Shown: piece by piece, positions 1-10,321 of the stretch | Layout: each line of letters opens with the position of its first letter | Numbering within the stretch: position 1 is the first letter of the stretch | Made by a program: the position numbers and the translations under genes | Notes under the pieces: model-generated | Databases searched by the model: none | Told to the model about the DNA's origin: nothing | Seen by the model: the letters and a program-made list of their open reading frames with translations, nothing else | NCBI GenBank assembly: GCA_004431415.1 | Contig: QPMI01000204.1 | Span: 83,501-147,500 of the forward strand | Length of the DNA: 64,000 nucleotides | Origin: Cyanophora paradoxa | Taxonomy: Eukaryota > Glaucocystophyceae > Cyanophorales > Cyanophoraceae | Reading direction: 5' to 3'

Positions 1-33
1 CTCGAGGGAGAGACTCGTGCGCTGCCCATCGCA

Positions 34-1686
34 TTAGCTATCACCCAAATCTGTCGGGCCCGCCTGCTCGGTCACCTCAAAGTGGATGGCGAGAGTTCTG
101 TGCTCTGCCGCTGGAAGCGGGGTCACGAGCACGGCACTCGCCGGCGACCGTGAGCTCGGGCCTGCAGTGGAGTAAGCACCCTGATGCTGGAAGCTGAAAG
201 CTGAAGCGCCGGAGGGTGCGCCGCCAGCCAACGACTGCGCCGGAGGGCGAATCCCCAAGGCCGGCGCGCCGGTTGGATTCTGCGAGGAGACGCTGAGTGC
301 GTCCACCGGTGCCGACGCTGACGGCAGGATGGATTGCCCAGGGCGAATGCCTACGCTTTCTTCAGGCGAACAGAGCACGGGGAAAGCGAGGAAGAGCGCA
401 CCGTTCTGGGCAAGGGCGATCTCGATGCGCTCAGTGCTCTGCGGGACGGTGAGTGCGATTGCAGACATTGCAGAGTAGAATGAGATCACCGCAAGCGTGT
501 TGTCAGATGCAAGATAAGACGCGGCGACGCGATCGATGACGTCCGGCGTCAATGACATGTGAGGCCACAAGGCGGGAAGCAGATTTCCGAGCAAAGTTGC
601 GGTCGTACGCAGCTCGGGAAGCGGGATCGAGGGGGCGGAAGAAGCGGCTGAAGATGCGGGGGGAGTGGGCGAGGGAGCTACATGAGGCTGCTGTCCAGCC
701 GAGGGGCCACCGCCATGAAATCCGCCGAGCGCCGTTGGAACGGGTTGCTCCTCGTTCGAATTCCGGGGCGCATGCTTAAGCCGAAGCGGCTCCAATTGTT
801 CAAGATCGGGCTGCTCGGCAGAATGCGGCGGTGAATTCGAAGGGGGGGCACTCGAGGTTTGCAGGACACCATCGTCGGCCATGACTCTCCGACCGCTCGA
901 GACGCTTGGTCGTTCAAACGAGATCGCTTGGTTGCTCCGACCGGTGCCCGAGCTGCCTTGATCTGCAGCAGGCGGGCCTGCGCTGGCCGTTGCTGCGCTG
1001 GATCGACGCCGGCCTCTCGGCTCCTCTGCCACGGTACCGTTCCGACGATCGCGCATCCTTACTCTCGCGCCCGCGGAGTCCGGGTGGCTCCAGCCCTGCG
1101 TTCGCCTCTCGTCGGCCTGTCCAATTGCAAGCACATGAGAGCACGACATAGAAGGTGCCTGGGTCGCGTACGAGACAGGCGACTTGGAGGCCTGGATAGT
1201 ACATCTCGTAGAGTTGGGTTCGCTGCAGCGCTTCCTGGGCACCTGCCGAGACCGGTCAAACCCCAGCGCATGCGCGACTCGGCGCGCAGCGCTTACCTTC
1301 CTCATTCTTATACACAAGGATAAGCTGTGATTCTTCGGAATGATGCTCCGAGTGCTCGATTGGGCCAGCGAAGGACATAAGCGTCTTGAGTTCGCCTGGA
1401 GTCGGCCGCTTGGTGTCACAGGCTCCAAAGCGGACAGAGATCGTCCGCTCCATCTCCTGCATGCTGTGACGCGGTTGGTCGGCCCGGGGCGCGGTTACCG
1501 CGGTCTGGTCGGTTGTTGTATCGGATACCGATCACATCCGCGGGCCGCGAGGCGCGCCGCTTCTTGCGCGCAGCAACCGCTCGGGCTTCTGGTGCGCAGC
1601 GACAGCTCGGGCTGTCGGCGCCGGATCTCGCCGCCACCAACTGTGTGAAGGAGTACCCCTCCTCGTTCAACTTGTAAACTTGACAT
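34..1686 (-). CDS. Unrecognised multi-exon protein with possible RRM-like segment
   Basis: I do not recognise this gene with confidence. The minus strand carries linked open stretches ending at a TAA at 34-36. Around 1,250-1,460 it encodes a segment with the spacing of an RNA-recognition-like fold (ISVRFGACDTKRPTPGELK, then LILVYKNEEG). A splice (donor near 1,295, acceptor near 1,240) would join this to AQEALQRTQLYEMYYPG. The pattern recalls the RRM-like C-terminal region of plant PWWP-domain proteins, but I see no PWWP domain upstream. The rest is Ser/Pro/Ala-rich with one compact region (ATLLGNLLPALWPHMSLTP), probably globular. The start is uncertain; an ATG at 1,684-1,686 would place it about 36 bp from the divergent ODR4 start. 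The family assignment is inference; the coding nature is moderately supported. Confidence 0.4.
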
Positions 1687-1722
1687 CTTCGCCGCCGCAC
1701 CGGCTCAGCCGCCGCATCCTTG
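1687..1722. promoter_or_regulatory. Very short divergent intergenic region
   Basis: This is the gap between the best ODR4 start codon and the possible start of the minus-strand gene. If both starts are right, two promoters and both 5' leaders must overlap inside or around the first exons. No TATA-like element is visible. Confidence 0.3.
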
Positions 1723-3820
1723 ATGGGGCGCGTCGTGCAGGCAGATCCCGCTGTAGAGGAGCGCGGTCGCGAGCTGCTCAAGTCGAAGCTGCGCACGGAG
1801 GTGGGTCTTCTCGTCGGGCAGGTGCGCGTCGCCGGTGGCGCAGCGCGCCATTGCATGCTCTGAATCCCTTGAGCGCAGATCAGCCAGGGCAAGGATTTCG
1901 TCAGCACCGTCGTCTGCACTCCAGTTCAGAGCGGTGCGATGACCCGCGCGTGCGGGCGCGTCAACGACCCCCTTACTCATCTTGAGCTGCAGAGGCGGCG
2001 ACAGCTGATCGCCTCGCCTCCCTCGATCAGAGGTGGTTTGCAGAGCACGCGCGGCAGGTGCTGCTTCGCGCGAGGCGCTCGCGCGACTTGCGGCGGGTAG
2101 CTGAAGACAGCGCAGATCACACGCATGCTGCCGGGCGGAGTGCACGTCATCGGACTCTTCGTCTATGGGCCTGCTGAAGTCCCCGTCGCCCAGGCGGTTA
2201 CAATCAAGCAGCTGTGCTCAGCTATTTCTAGGCTACACCAGTCGCCTTACGCGAGCGTGCAAGAGACGGCAGGCGACCAGGAGCTACAGCCCCTTTTCCT
2301 TCACATCTGCTCAAACCCACTTAAGCGTGTCACCATCGTGCTACCTGAAGCAAACTTTTCGCTCGACTCATCCCTTCAATAGATTTACGTGCCGAAGTGT
2401 GGAAACCCGACCAAACAAGGTGATACACAACCGGCTTGTTCATTCAGCCCAGCTTGATAATAGTGCAGAGTGGGATGTGGCCTGCCGAGCTCAAATTCGC
2501 TAAGTTTTCATCGAAGGGCCTTCAATTCAAGACAACGGTCACGGTCACTGTCGCCCTGCCAATTCCGTCAACGATGTGCGTCATGGTGAGTTTGGGTCAA
2601 GAACTACATCTCACGTGATGCACAGGGAACGTGCTGCTGACCTAGAGAAACTTCTGCGAGTGCGTGATTGGCATTGCTCGTTGGTGGCGAAGGATGATTC
2701 CATCTGTGACACAGGTCAATTTAGAGCGGCAAGTGCGTTGGGCATTCACAGGAGCAGTTCTGCTGGATGGTGACCTTGTGCCGGATCCTTCCACGTACCC
2801 TATCTCCAAGCTTCCATCGAAGGTCCAAAGTTTCTATTGGATGTGAGGTTTCCTGGACGATCATCGTGCAGGATATTGAGAGCAGGACTGTGCACATCTT
2901 CACCCCTCTCTCCTTGGCTCAGTCAGATGATGTGGCCACAAACGCATGCCTGGATGGTGATCACATTCTCCGTGCATTCAGTGAGCTTTCTTTCAACTGA
3001 GAAGGCATCAGCCGTCAGTGCACAGGGCTGGTACCACTACCAGGGCACAGTCTCTGCACTGTGTCTATGCTACAATCCCAAGGCTACCATGGCAGATGTT
3101 TTGAAGGTTTATCCCTGTCAACATGATTTTCCAATGGCTCTGATGTCCCTACATGCTTTATGCAGTGATGCCGTGAAGACCACACTTGCACGCCTGGAGG
3201 TTCTCCTTGAAGAAGAGCACTCTGGAGACACAGGTCAGGCACTCCCGCCATGCCTTGACGTATTCCTCTCACGCCTTGGCAGCCGCACCTATTTCATCCT
3301 CTCCCCTTGCTTGCTCAGCGGGGCGCTTTGCTGCTTTACCACGGCGGATTTTTGCTGTGTGTGAGCCAACTGGCATACCCTTGAGCGACTATGCACTTCA
3401 AGAGGAAAACACAAGTGACTCCAAGTCACGGCTTGGCGAGCTTCTTGGACAGGACTTCCCAGCGTCCACTGTTGCTGTGTCTCCTGAGCGTCCACCTGGT
3501 AGCTCTTCCCCTTGTGTGCACAGTCACGTCACTCAATTCACAAGCAGCCCCATCTGAGCTCGGGCCTATATCAAGTCCCAGAGTTTCTGCCCGATCAGGG
3601 ATCGCCAACAAAGCAGAATCATCACGAACGGTGCGTGTACGTTGACATCAATTGTCTCACACCCTGAAACCCAGCTGATCTGTCCCAGGAGCCCTCTTCA
3701 GGGAGGGTGGACCAACAGGGGAAACGAGATGGAGACTGGAACCCGGGCCGGCTTGCCCTCTTGGCTGTTGTAGCTGCCGTCTTAAGCATTGCTGTCGCCT
3801 TCTCGCTGAGTAGCAATTGA
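1723..3820 (+). CDS. ODR4: ODR4 homologue, membrane-anchored trafficking protein
   Basis: ODR-4 family proteins are tail-anchored ER proteins; in animals they help deliver receptors to cilia and assist UFSP2. The ATG at 1,723 gives MGRVVQADPAVEERGRELLK and ends exon 1 with GLLVGQ at 1,821. Exon 2 (1,879-1,933) reads ISQGKDFVSTVVCTPVQ; exon 3 (2,005-2,057) reads LASLDQRWFAEHARQ; exon 4 starts at 2,116 with ITRMLPGGVHVIGLFVYG. These follow the human order (GLLIGQ, EEWATEHACQ, RMLPGG, VFI). Later exons give LFLHICSNPLK, a region like the human NIHIPLSA segment, YHYQGTVSALC, and LPRRIF with a following SDYALQEEN. The protein ends with one hydrophobic tail segment (LALLAVVAAVLSIAVAFS) and TGA at 3,818-3,820. 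Exons between about 2,600 and 3,700 are only roughly placed. Parts of this gene are copied at 9.6-10.1 kb and 18.4-19.9 kb. Confidence 0.88.
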
Positions 3821-4857
3821 ACTCCTCGGCGAGCTTTGATTTGGATTTCGAGACCTCTCTAAACGCACTCGCCGAGTCGGGCTCGCCGAGTCGGGCATTC
3901 ATTAAAAGCTGCAATTGACAATTAAGTACCCGTGCGAAAATTCGAATTTCGAAAGGGACGGGCCGGGCCGAGCTCGAGGTCGAGCCGGTCGACGTCACGT
4001 GTCGCTGCGACATGCATCTGCGTTTACGCATGCTTGGCGCCGCGCAAGCGCAAGCTGAAGCACCGATCGAGCTGGAAATCCAGTCGCGCAAGCCCTGCTG
4101 CGAGATTTCCGATGTGTCCGCTTTATTCTCTTTTCTCTCTTTCGAATTGGAGTTCTATACGAATCGCGCACAGGACGACGGGGTCGACCTCGACTCGGCC
4201 ACGTGCGAGCATCTGTGCGCGCGCGTTTTCATTCTTTGCTGCAGTTGGAGGTGCGCGGGCTTTGCGAGATTCTGGGCGCAGATGCGATCTGTGTCATTTC
4301 TCCGCTACCTTGCGCCCTGCGGACGTGGAGATCCACGCGCGTGCCTGCGGTTTTCGCTGGCAACCAGCACGCTTGCGCCTGACAGGTCCTCGCGGGCATT
4401 AGTACGAACTGCTATTTACTCCGTGCTGATAGACTGATCAGATTGGGTTTCATGGCTGACATGCATCGGAAAGATCAACCCTGCAGTCGACGTCCTGCAT
4501 CTGCAGCTTGCGAAGGTTTTTCCGAAAGAGATACCATCGCCCGCCAATCTGAGCGGCTACAGGCCTATGAGTTTCGCATCGTCCGGGCGCCAGATGCATC
4601 CGTTTTATGTGATCCTGGACTCGAGTGTCAGCTGGAACATCCCAACTCGCTCTACATTCTGCAGAAAGCTGACTCGCAGGTGAGAAATCACTGCCCAGTA
4701 ATTTTCTAGCAGAGGGGCTTGCTTATCGATCGCACTAAATTATTCAGTGCAGCTCTGGTCTGGTGCACAATTAAGCAGTAATGGTGGTTTAGTTTTGCGA
4801 AGTCATGCCAGAGCTACGCGCCAGCTGCATCGCTTAAAACGCAGGTATGATCATGAT
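3366..4857 (+). repeat. Left arm of ~1.49-kb inverted duplication
   Basis: This stretch runs from the last ODR4 exons through about 1 kb of 3' flank and recurs inverted at 18,429-19,912 with only scattered substitutions. It includes two open frames (4,012-4,437 and 4,443-4,709). In the first frame, and in an overlapping alternative frame, most of the differences I checked between copies change an amino acid, which argues against selection on either protein. Because this copy is continuous with complete ODR4, it is probably the source. Confidence 0.85.
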
Positions 4858-6180
4858 CTCCGGATTCATTTTGCTGTTTGGAGATGGAATATTTGACCTC
4901 GCAGAGCCGATGACATGCTTTACAAAAGACAGAAAGTTGTGCAGCCTTCCTTGCTCAGCAGGTCAGTCAATGCTTCCGGCTTCTTTATCTGGCAAAGAGC
5001 TGAGGAGCACACATCAGTGGAATTTCTGCAACACATCTTACAGTGGAGGAAATTTTGGACAGTACCATCGCGAGCTACTCCTTCTGTGATGTGAGACATC
5101 AAGCACATGCACTGTTGTTCAGGTTCCCCCGAGCGACAGACGATGGCGAGGCGGCGCGGGCGGCGCAAACCGCTCAAACAGATCACAGCATGATTACGGC
5201 AAATCGAAGTTTGCCGGGCACTGAGCCTCTGGACGTTTCACATGTGAATTCCAATATATAAGCAAGAGGCCATATCTTCTAAACATTCGAAGTTCAGCTC
5301 TTCTGTGATATGTGGCGATTCGCAGGAGCCAGGAGCCATCTTCTGCAAGTCACCACCAACTTTTCGCAAATCTGATCATGAGAACAACGAGGTCGACCAG
5401 GACATGCACGTATTTTCATCCTTTGCTGCAGTTGGAGGTGTGTGGGCTTTGCGAGATTCTGGGGGCGCAGATGCGATTTGTGTCATTTCTCCACTACCTT
5501 GCGCCCTGCGGACATCGAGCTCCACGCTCCTGCCTGCGGTTTTCGCTGGCGGCCAGCGTGCATGCGCCTGACAGGTCCTTGCGGGCATTAGTACGAATTG
5601 CTATTTACTCCGTGCTGATAGACTGATCAGATTGGGTTTCATGGCTGACATGCATCGGAGAGATTGGTAGGGTCGCCAGTGCCACAGGAGGCGAATGTGT
5701 CGGCTGGGAGCTCGCATGGAGCTCGCATGCCATGCAGCGAGCACTCAGCCGGGACTCCCTAGTGCTATGGACGTCATGATTTTCATGGACTTCGATGTCA
5801 GTTGGGGCCGAAGGGCGGGTCTGGGGTCGGGGTAGCATTTGGACACGTACTAAAAACGTAAGTCCGGGCTACAATTTGCAAGTGTGGGAAGTACATTGCG
5901 GCCGCCGCGGCCGCGGGCCCAGCCACAAGCGAGCTGGCCGGCCGGGCCCTGGCACCTGCCCAGGTCTAACCTCGAGGTCAGAGCCCAAATCGAAGTGCAG
6001 TCAGACATAGGTCGACGTCATGAGCTCAGAGCCCAAATCGAAGTGCAGAGGCCATGAGGGGTCGGACGTCATGGGCCGTTAATTACGATTACGATTAGGC
6101 CATGAGGGGTCGGACGTCTTTGATTTGCTATTACGATTAGGCCATGAGGGGTCGTACGTCTTTGATTTGCTAGCTTGCGT
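4858..6180. repeat. Intergenic repeat mosaic
   Basis: I see no supportable gene here. 4,848-4,890 matches the left end of repeat A1 (7,880 on). 5,411-5,660 is a diverged second copy of 4,222-4,475. 5,283-5,385 recurs at about 53,505-53,605 and 56,518-56,618. 5,695-5,800 recurs at 36,810-36,925. Around 5,890-5,960 is a GC-rich palindromic stretch, and a similar one occurs inverted near 19,970-20,060. From 6,046 to 6,170 a short unit containing GGCCATGAGGGGTCG repeats three times, mixed with ATTACGATTA runs. Confidence 0.7.
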
Positions 6181-6223
6181 GTCTACGCTGAACGCAGCCT
6201 CTCAGCAGCAAAAATTTTCGTCG

Positions 6224-6524
6224 CTATTTGCTCGAGTCGTCCTTTGCGGGGAGTGTGGTCGGGAAGTCCTCCCGCGGCCGCATCTTGTAAATGGTGGCGA
6301 AAAACGTGACGACAGCAAAGCCCGAGAGGAGAACGGCAGTCATCGCGTTCTTGCGGCCTATCTTTGCAACGTTCACAGCCTCCACCTGGTGCGCGGCACG
6401 TCACGAAGCGGAATAGCGAAAACGCGCGCCTGACGCAAGCACGCGCCTGATGCCGCCGCGCACGGTTGATGCGCTCCTGCGCCTCTTTCAGACGTTCCAT
6501 TCGCTCTTGAGTCTCCGCATCCAT
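6224..6524 (-). CDS. Small single-TM mitochondrial protein, COA3-like
   Basis: The ATG at 6,522-6,524 starts MDAETQERMERLKEAQERIN, a charged helix. After one intron (acceptor CAG near 6,382) the frame continues VEAVNVAKIGRKNAM, one hydrophobic segment (TAVLLSGFAVVTFFATIY), then a short hydrophilic tail ending DDSSK and TAG at 6,224. The donor is uncertain: GTCAGG keeps phase 0, and an earlier GTGCGC would not. The layout of about 80 residues, a basic pre-membrane stretch, one membrane span and a short acidic/proline tail fits COA3/CCDC56, a cytochrome c oxidase assembly factor of the inner mitochondrial membrane. The match is by pattern only and other small membrane proteins are possible. Confidence 0.5.
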
Positions 6525-6767
6525 CTGTTAAATGTGCTCGCGCTCCGCTCACAGATGTTGATGCGCCGCGGAAGGGTTCGGTAGCTGGAAGGCTGAGAAA
6601 GATTAACTCTCACTGAAAGACGCGACTAAGTATAAGCTTTCGTTCGCCGGTGCACGCGGGGCGCCGGGGCGTCAGCAACGGGCTGTCTCCGACCGTGTCC
6701 GACGTTGTTGAGGGGTACCACAAACGTGCCCATCACGGGCCCAGCTGCAGGTCAAACCGATGACCAG

Positions 6768-6872
6768 AAAGGATATCGGAGAGTGTGCAGATAGAGATCG
6801 AGCACCACGTCCTCCCTAGAGAGAGGCGCAGGCCTCCTGAGCCCCACGCGTACGTACTCCGCTGGCAACTTG
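6768..6872 (-). pseudogene. Copy of CFAP119 exon 2
   Basis: Read on the minus strand this encodes AEYV-(RV)-GLRRPAPLSREDVVL and DLYLHTLRYPF, the same as exon 2 of the CFAP119 gene at 52.8-52.95 kb. Of the five substitutions I can count within the shared exon, four are synonymous, and the only indel is an in-frame 6-nt insertion. No neighbouring exons are present. It may be a remnant, or an exon of an unrecognised paralogue. Confidence 0.6.
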
Positions 6873-6976
6873 ATTCTCGCAACTTTATAATTATAATTAA
6901 TTTATAATAAACGTTATAGCGCGTATACGTATACGTATATGTATATATAACGCCAATCTTGATTTTTCAAGAAGAA

Positions 6977-7512
6977 GAAGAAGAAGAGTATAATCTCGCC
7001 CCCATCCCGCCGGCCTACTCCGGCACCATGACCGGAGCGATCGGCCCCGACGCCACGGCCGCCCTCCGCACCGCCATCGCCATCCAACCCGCCGCCGGCG
7101 GTGCCGACGCCGCCCCCGGGGCGGCGCCGGGCGCCCCGGGGACCGCGCCGGAGTCCGCCCCGAACCTGGCGGAGGTTGCCGCGGCCGAGGCCGAGCTCGC
7201 TGCCGGCCCCGCCGCCGACAACGCAGGAGACGCCCAGCGGCTTGGCGACCCCCCGCGCCGGGCCCCGTCCCGGGGCCAGCGCCGAGCGCCGCCCCGGAGG
7301 ACTCGCCCCCCCGCCCGCGGCCCCTAGCGCTCCCCGCCCCCCGCCGCCCCGCCGGCCCCGACGGCCGCCCTCCTCGGCCTCCTCCACGCCCTCCTCCCAT
7401 CCGGCGCGGCCCCAGCGCCGCAGCCGGAGCCCGACCGAGAGAGCCTGAAGGCCGCGGTCCTCCAAGGCCTCGCCTCCCTCCTCGGCCAGCCCCGGCCCGA
7501 CGCCCCCCAGTA
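6977..7512 (+). CDS. GC-extreme Ala/Pro-rich reading frame
   Basis: I do not recognise this. A plus-strand frame from the ATG at 7,028 (MTGAIGPDATAALRTAIAIQ) is Ala/Pro-rich and meets a TAG at 7,325. The same frame reopens and ends with ESLKAAVLQGLASLLGQ and a TAG at 7,510-7,512. The first and last segments are alike (an Ala/Leu helix followed by Pro), suggesting a real protein with an intron removing the TAG, or a decayed gene. GC is far higher than in the flanks. The minus strand is also open for 183 codons, as expected from composition alone, so coding status is uncertain. Confidence 0.25.
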
Positions 7513-7877
7513 GCGTCTAGACCGCCCTCGCCCTTCCTCCCCCGGACCCCAGCCTTCCCCCTCGGCCTCGGCCAGTCGCCGCCCCAGTAGTTTCTTTTGT
7601 CGGCGCTTAGCGCCCTACCTCATCAGGCCCCCGACCATCCCTCGAGCGGTGGGGGGGCCCCCTGTTGTTACCAATATGCATTCGTGGGGCCGCAGGCCTC
7701 ACCCATACTGGAAAAGAAGAGTATAATATTAATTAATGTCATGCATGGCCAGCTAGAATCAGCGCCAGCTAAATTAAGACAAGGTCAGTAAACGGCGAAT
7801 TCGAACCAGCTAGCTATATATAGATGTGACGGCGCAAACGGCACTAACCTGCAGAGTTTACGCAGAGTAATTAGCGA

Positions 7878-8453
7878 ATGATCATATGCATGATCTCCGG
7901 ATTCATTTTGCTGTTTGGAGACTCTGAGATGGAATATTTGACCTTCGGGCCTGTTCCCAATGCAAAGAATGATTCAAATTTGTGCAGCATCATTGAGAGA
8001 ATTTGTGCGGCTTTGATTTGGATTTGCGGCTGTGATTTGGATGAGACTCTGAGACTTCGATTTGGATTTCGGGAGTTTTTGATTTCGATCGCAGTTCCGC
8101 GACCATCACGGATCGTGACGGCCACAGTTCCAGCGCCGCCCCCTTTCTGACGCAGTGCGATGCGGCTCCACCTTCTGCGCCCCTCGCGGGAGCGGGGGAG
8201 GCTGTATTCCTCTCCCTTAGCGGCCCTCATTCGGTGGCGAACAGGCGAGCCCTCCGGCAAGGCCCGCACGCCTAGTCCTGTAGAGCATACGGAAGGCTTA
8301 GACTTCGATTTCGACCCCTCGGTTTCGATTTCGATTTCGATCTCGAGGCCGAGTTGCCTATCAGAGAGAGCCCGTATGATTGCTCAGCGTATACTGCTAG
8401 CCCGAACAGCTACAGGGCTAGTCCAGATAACGCGTGATGTATATCTGAAATGC
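7878..8453 (+). repeat. Repeat A, copy 1
   Basis: This copy begins with ATCTCCGGATTCATTTTGCT. It contains hexamer runs of the GATTTC type near 8,305-8,340 and ends with two hairpins. Hairpin 1 is CTAGCCC...(G)GGCTAG near 8,397-8,421. Hairpin 2 is CAGATA/TATCTG near 8,424-8,447, followed by AAATGC. The hairpin end lies 40 bp from the panC stop codon and faces it. Confidence 0.85.
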
Positions 8454-8492
8454 AGAGTTTACGCCTGGCCACTTCTGAATTTTCAACAGTTC

Positions 8493-9499
8493 TCAATCAG
8501 AATGATTCCAGTTGTCTATCAAACGCGCCTTGCCTATCCTCACAGCTAGGCTGAGCAAAAATGATGCAGGAAGAGGTCCATCGATCTCCGCAAGTGTCTC
8601 GCGGTTCGCGAGACTTACGTAGACCACTTGTGCAAGGGGTTCGCCAGCAAGCACGGTTTCCACGGCTCGCCGAATCTGATTGCTGTCACGCTCGCCATTC
8701 TTGTACAAGCTCTGGGCCGCCTGCAGGCTTTTATAAAGCACGGTGGCAGAAGCACGCTCGGGGGCTGTCAGGTAGGCGTTCCTTGAGCTCAGCGCTGTGC
8801 GCGCACGCATGTCAGCCGAGGAAAACACTCGCATCCGAGGCAGGCTGGATGAACCAAGGCCATCGGGCTCGCGGACGATCGGCATGACGGCGACGTGAAG
8901 GTCCATGTGCAGGTCCCGCACCATACGCTCGATAACAATCGCCTGCTGGGCGTCCTTCTGGCCGAACAAGGCGACCGTGGGCTGCACGACGTTGAAGAGC
9001 TTGCATACGACAGTCGCAACGCCGCGGAAAAAGCCCGCCCGCCCGCCGCGCGACGGGTCCCCCTCGAGAAGATCGGAGCAATTTTCAACCTTGACGTATG
9101 TGCTGAAACCCGGAGGATATAGCTCGTCCGCGCTGGGGTGGAACACGGCATCGACACCGCCTTCCGCGTCGAGCAGCTGCAAGTCGCGCTGCAGATCGCG
9201 CGGGTACGTAGCGAGGTCCTCGTGCGGGGCGAACTGTGCAAATCTTCATCAGGCGCCACGTGCGCGCTTTGCAATGCGGCGCGCGGGGCCGGCTCGCGTA
9301 CCTGCTTCGGGTTCACGAAGATCGAGACCACCACGCGCCTGCATCTCCGCTTCGCTTCCTGCACAAGGCTGATGTGCCCCGCGTGCAGGAAACCCATCGT
9401 CGGGACGAATCCAATTGAGAATCCGGCGCCGTCCTGTGTCTGCCACGCACGCCGTGCCTCCCGCATCGCCTGTACCGTCTCTATTACCGATGGGGGCAT
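8493..9499 (-). CDS. panC: Pantothenate synthetase (pantoate-beta-alanine ligase)
   Basis: PanC condenses pantoate and beta-alanine with ATP to make pantothenate, the precursor of coenzyme A. Exon 1 (9,302-9,499) contains the nucleotidyl-transferase motif [12 protein letters not shown]. Intron 1 is 9,234-9,301 (68 nt, GT-AG). Exon 2 starts [17 protein letters not shown] and includes [24 protein letters not shown] and IVREPDGL. Intron 2 (8,795-8,854) is exactly 60 nt, stop-free and in frame; removing it joins DGL to ALSSRNAYL, the conserved family sequence. The product is then 292 residues, close to the usual bacterial length of about 283. No targeting peptide is apparent, so it is probably cytosolic. 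The stop at 8,493 is 40 bp from repeat A. Confidence 0.95.
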
Positions 9500-9599
9500 T
9501 GGTTGATGTGGTGCTTGATTAGCTCGAGCTCGAGCTCAGTCCGAGCGGTAGCGTTTGGCTAGCGCTCGCGCTTTGAGCTCAACAGAAACTGATCCGATC

Positions 9600-10075
9600 C
9601 CGTCCGCACTGCGAGTCTGCGACTTGGAGTCACTTAAGCTTGTGTTTTCCTCTAGCTTGAAGCGCGTACTACGCCGCGTAGTCGCTCAGGGGTATATATG
9701 CCAGTTGGCACACACAGCAAAAATCCGCCGTGGTAAAGCAGCAAAGCGCCCCGCTGAGCAAGCAAGGGACCCGGGAGAGGATGAAATAGGTGCGGCTGCG
9801 CATGCCAAGGCGTGAGAGGAATGCCCCAAGGCATGGCGGGAGTGCCTGACCTGTGTCTCCAGGGTGCTCTTCTTCAAGCTTAAGGAGAACCTCCAGGCGT
9901 GCAAGTGTGGTCTTCACGGCATCACTGCATAAAGCATGTAGGGGCATCAGAGACATTGGAAAATAATGTTGACAGGGATAAACCGTTGAACCTTCAAAAC
10001 ATCTCAGAGTCTGCCACAGTAGCCTCAGGGCCTTGGGATTGTAGCATAGACACAGTGCAGAGACTGTGAGGGCTG
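9600..10075 (-). pseudogene. ODR4 internal fragment, inverted
   Basis: The minus strand repeats about 3,040-3,425 of the ODR4 gene: TATGCTACAATCCCAAGGC, the exon encoding LHALCSDAVKTTLARLEVLL, the segment around GDTGQALPPCL, and the start of SDYA. Small insertions and substitutions separate it from the source. No start region or membrane tail is present, so it is a gene fragment. It sits between the panC start and further repeat A sequence. Confidence 0.75.
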
Positions 10076-10321
10076 ATCATGAACTTCGGAACTTCGGAAG
10101 GCCAAAAATGAGGGCTTAAAAATTGCCAAAATGAGGGCTTATTTCACGAAGCTCAGCGAGCTCATGATCAGCAAGCTCAGAGCTGAGCTGAGCTCTCTCT
10201 TGAACAAGTCCGATGGTCGACGTCTCCAGCTGCAGTGCGCATGCAGCGTCAAAGCTTTCATGCGCTGGCCATGGGTGATCCCGTGAGTTTTCTCCCACTT
10301 GATCATGTCGTCGCAGCGCAT

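Noticed and set aside
4443-4709. 88-codon frame conserved at 18,575-18,841 as a transposon protein
   Set aside because: Conservation is explained by the recent segmental copy; no transposase or reverse-transcriptase motif is present.
6914-7465. Minus-strand 183-codon Gly/Arg-rich frame
   Set aside because: Open only because of extreme GC; the plus-strand frame is more protein-like.
8420-8453. Repeat A end as a C/D-box snoRNA (GTGATGT and CTGA present)
   Set aside because: The two boxes are only a few bases apart with no room for a guide, and the copies are tied to repeat ends.
7878-8453. Repeat A as a SINE or Helitron
   Set aside because: No clear A/B box of a tRNA promoter and no CTRR end. 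Two copies have inverted hairpin ends at both sides, which fits an inverted-repeat element better.
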